The notes under the pieces: generated by a model
The model's input: the letters and a program-made list of their open reading frames with translations, nothing else
Databases searched by the model: none
What the model was told of the DNA's origin: nothing
Assembly (NCBI GenBank): GCA_050084515.1
Contig: CM114275.1
Span: 12,028,001-12,092,000 of the forward strand
Length of the DNA: 64,000 bases
Source: Blasia pusilla
Lineage: Eukaryota > Marchantiophyta > Marchantiopsida > Blasiales
Direction of reading: 5' to 3'
Made by a program: the position numbers and the translations under genes
Shown: one piece after another, positions 61,871-64,000 of the stretch
How positions within the stretch are numbered: position 1 is the first letter of the stretch
Layout: every line of letters begins with the position of its first letter

Positions 61871-64000
61871 TGACTCCTTTGTATCAAAAGAAAATTCTTG
61901 TTCCTCTAAATATGACAGTGAGTGGAGGCTTTGGAAGTTAGCTTGTAGTATATGTGGAAAATTAGAGAGTCTCTTTCATTAATCTTGCAAATAATAATGC
62001 ACTTCCAACAATGCATAAAATCATCAGCATGAAGATTCGCTATTAATGTTTTTGCATCAAAAGAGTATCGACCGATGAGCTCATGAGGCAAGCATTAGCT
62101 ATGCCTTTATCTTGGAGTAGATAGATTCGGGTAATAATCGTGCTCTTGGAGTGGAGACTTTATATTCTTGGGTACCACACCTCTTGTGTGGTAGAGTCTA
62201 GAGGAGGATGGGAGAGTGTTAGAACTCTTCGGAGGGATTTGCATGGGCTCATGGAGGTTAGTTGCAATGTTCTAGGTCAACATATGGATACATTAATATC
62301 TCTAGGTGGAGATAGATGAGATGGATCCAAGGGTGAGCAACACCGAGCATGTGTTAGAAGATATTTTGGATATGATGGCACCGACATTGCTAGATGTGTA
62401 TAGAAAAGTAGATCATGTCAAGTAGATGTGATATTTTTTGTTTGGAGTTAGGGAGCCCTAATTTCCAGTTAGGGGGCGGTTGTGCAATCTCTATCTACAT
62501 GCATGAATTCATTTTTTTATGTGTGTAGATCTACCCATATATGAGGAAGATAGATGTTATGTGATGTGGATGTGACTAACGATGTGGATTGTGTAGTCAT
62601 GTATATTATGCATAATAGCTCTTACATTTTACTATATTAGTTAGTCGACAAGTAGAGTTCTACCATCTCGGTGACATAGAGGATCAACTAACTATTTGGG
62701 TCTAGATTTGGGTGTAACTTTGTCTAAAGGTTCAAGAAAAGGTTCACGACAAGTTTGTTGAGTTGGTAGCGTCATTTCTCATAAATTTCCTCTTTTGCTC
62801 TTTTTCAGAAAAGTGACTTATTAATCAAGTCAAGGATCACCCATTAATCATTGGGGATGACTATTTTTGGAGGAAGAGCCTTTTGGCTCTTATCAAGGCT
62901 ATAAGAGAGGGAGAGATGGCTTACTCAAACCATCTTTCTCATGTTGGGCCTTTGGAGCACTTCTCTTACTTTGTGTGTGATAGGAACTATGGTGCTAGCA
63001 TCCGGATTCCCTTGTAGCAAAGAGTGGATGTAACTCAATATGTTGACGTCGATTGGAGAGTAGAATACGATGTGTGAGTTGATTATAATTTGATTTTGTT
63101 GTGTGGTGTTGATGTACATGCATGAGTATTTTTTGTATATGTGTATCTATTTGTGTGTCGGAAAGGTAGATGTTGTGTGATGTGGATATGACCAACGATG
63201 TGGATTGTGTAGCGATGTGTATGCGCACAACGAAGCTTAGTCTTGCCTCAAACATGGTGCTCCCATGAACAAAAAAAATCATGTTGGGAAAATTGTACCA
63301 GGGTGAACAATAGGGCCTTAGAATATTCCTTTTAGCATAACCACATAAATCTATGCCATAAGAAATGATTTTGAATAATTCAAACTATGTGATATACAAT
63401 CTCGTTATCGAGGATGCCTATGCAAAGGTTAGATGACCTTATTTGGATAGGATTTGAAAGTGGGTAGTAGCTCCAAACCCCTCTGACCGCAAAAATATAG
63501 AATATCTTATTACATATCTAAGTTTAAATGCAAAAATATTAGGTGTAAACAATATAGGTTCGGGATTAAAACAATAGATAAACTCATTAAGGTTTATGAT
63601 GAGCAAGATATTTGTCAAGCTCAAAGTCGTGGAGTTGATGAAGGAGAAGGAAGTTTATTATGGTGATGTGGAGGCCATGAGATGATTCAATCAAAGATCA
63701 AATATCTCCATTGTTGTAATCAAAACGACCAAGGCTTGATACTTTTCTTGAGTTTATAAGTATGGGCCCTCAACCACTATATCATCATCTTTGTCATGAC
63801 CATACGGATTATGTCGTAGAGTATAGTGTGCTAGTAGAGGCCATTCCTTATGTAGGACCGTAGTGGCTTGGTAGAGATGCGGTTCCATACATAGGGTTGG
63901 GGGTTACTCAACTTGGGGGTGACTTTCCCAGTAGGGCCCGCTCTTAGGTTGGAGGATATAAGGTGGAGTGCACTCAAAGAACAGTCAGTTCTTTGAGTTG
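61871..64000. other. unclassified repeat-rich DNA
   Basis: Holds a direct repeat of about 60 bp (62546-62610 and 63167-63225; shared GTAGATGTTxTGTGATGTGG, AACGATGTGGATTGTGTAG). A decayed coding-like passage at about 62840-63020 reads EREMAYSNHLSHVGPLEHFS and RNYGASIRIPL, in family unknown. An 11-bp-arm hairpin sits at the window edge (63972-63998). No gene is called. Confidence 0.4.

Overview
The window looks like nuclear DNA of a land plant. Four spliced plant-type genes sit in AT-rich DNA filled with decayed plant transposons. One gene is SSNA1/DIP13, a basal-body and cilium protein. The others include an intron-rich serine acetyltransferase and a P-class PPR gene. Together they suggest a plant with motile sperm (bryophyte, lycophyte or fern), but the species cannot be fixed from sequence alone. 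No bacterial, viral or organelle operon structure, CRISPR array, rRNA gene or tRNA gene was seen.

Layout. 1-5450: decayed Ty3/gypsy chromovirus (protease, RT, RNase H, integrase, chromodomain, 3' LTR start) with a minus-strand Ty1/copia gag fragment beside it. 6148-12383: gene island 1, with ARPC3 (plus, 4 exons) and a 600-residue PPR gene (minus, 7 exons) facing each other. 13180-29760: a minus-strand gypsy-like retroelement (LTR-like repeat, gag, protease) split by an 11.1-kb CACTA (En/Spm) transposon at 15450-26585. The CACTA element keeps both terminal inverted repeats and its subterminal repeats. It encodes a broken Tnp2 transposase and carries a fragment of a xyloglucan endotransglucosylase (XTH) gene. 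31300-34020: a LINE. 35700-37830: dispersed repeats and one possible unrecognised spliced gene. 38912-46740: a BED zinc-finger/coiled-coil ORF series followed by a MULE transposase with a SWIM finger, all sprinkled with a CCATTCCA motif. 49127-59417: gene island 2, with serine acetyltransferase (plus, 9 exons) facing SSNA1/DIP13 (minus, 3 exons, 2.8-kb second intron). 60115-64000: AT-rich DNA with a Helitron helicase relic and unclassified repeats.

The four host genes do housekeeping jobs in different places: actin nucleation (ARPC3), organelle RNA handling (PPR, inferred), cysteine synthesis (SAT) and microtubule/basal-body function (DIP13). They do not form a pathway. I reconstructed all four by matching splice donors and acceptors, reading phase and family motifs by eye. 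The exon phases close exactly in every case, which is the main reason for confidence. No single system in the window is clearly new. The most interesting items are the nested CACTA with captured XTH sequence, two near-perfect palindromes with one-base centres, the BED+MULE/SWIM region with its repeated motif, and the motif-rich N-terminal extension of the serine acetyltransferase.
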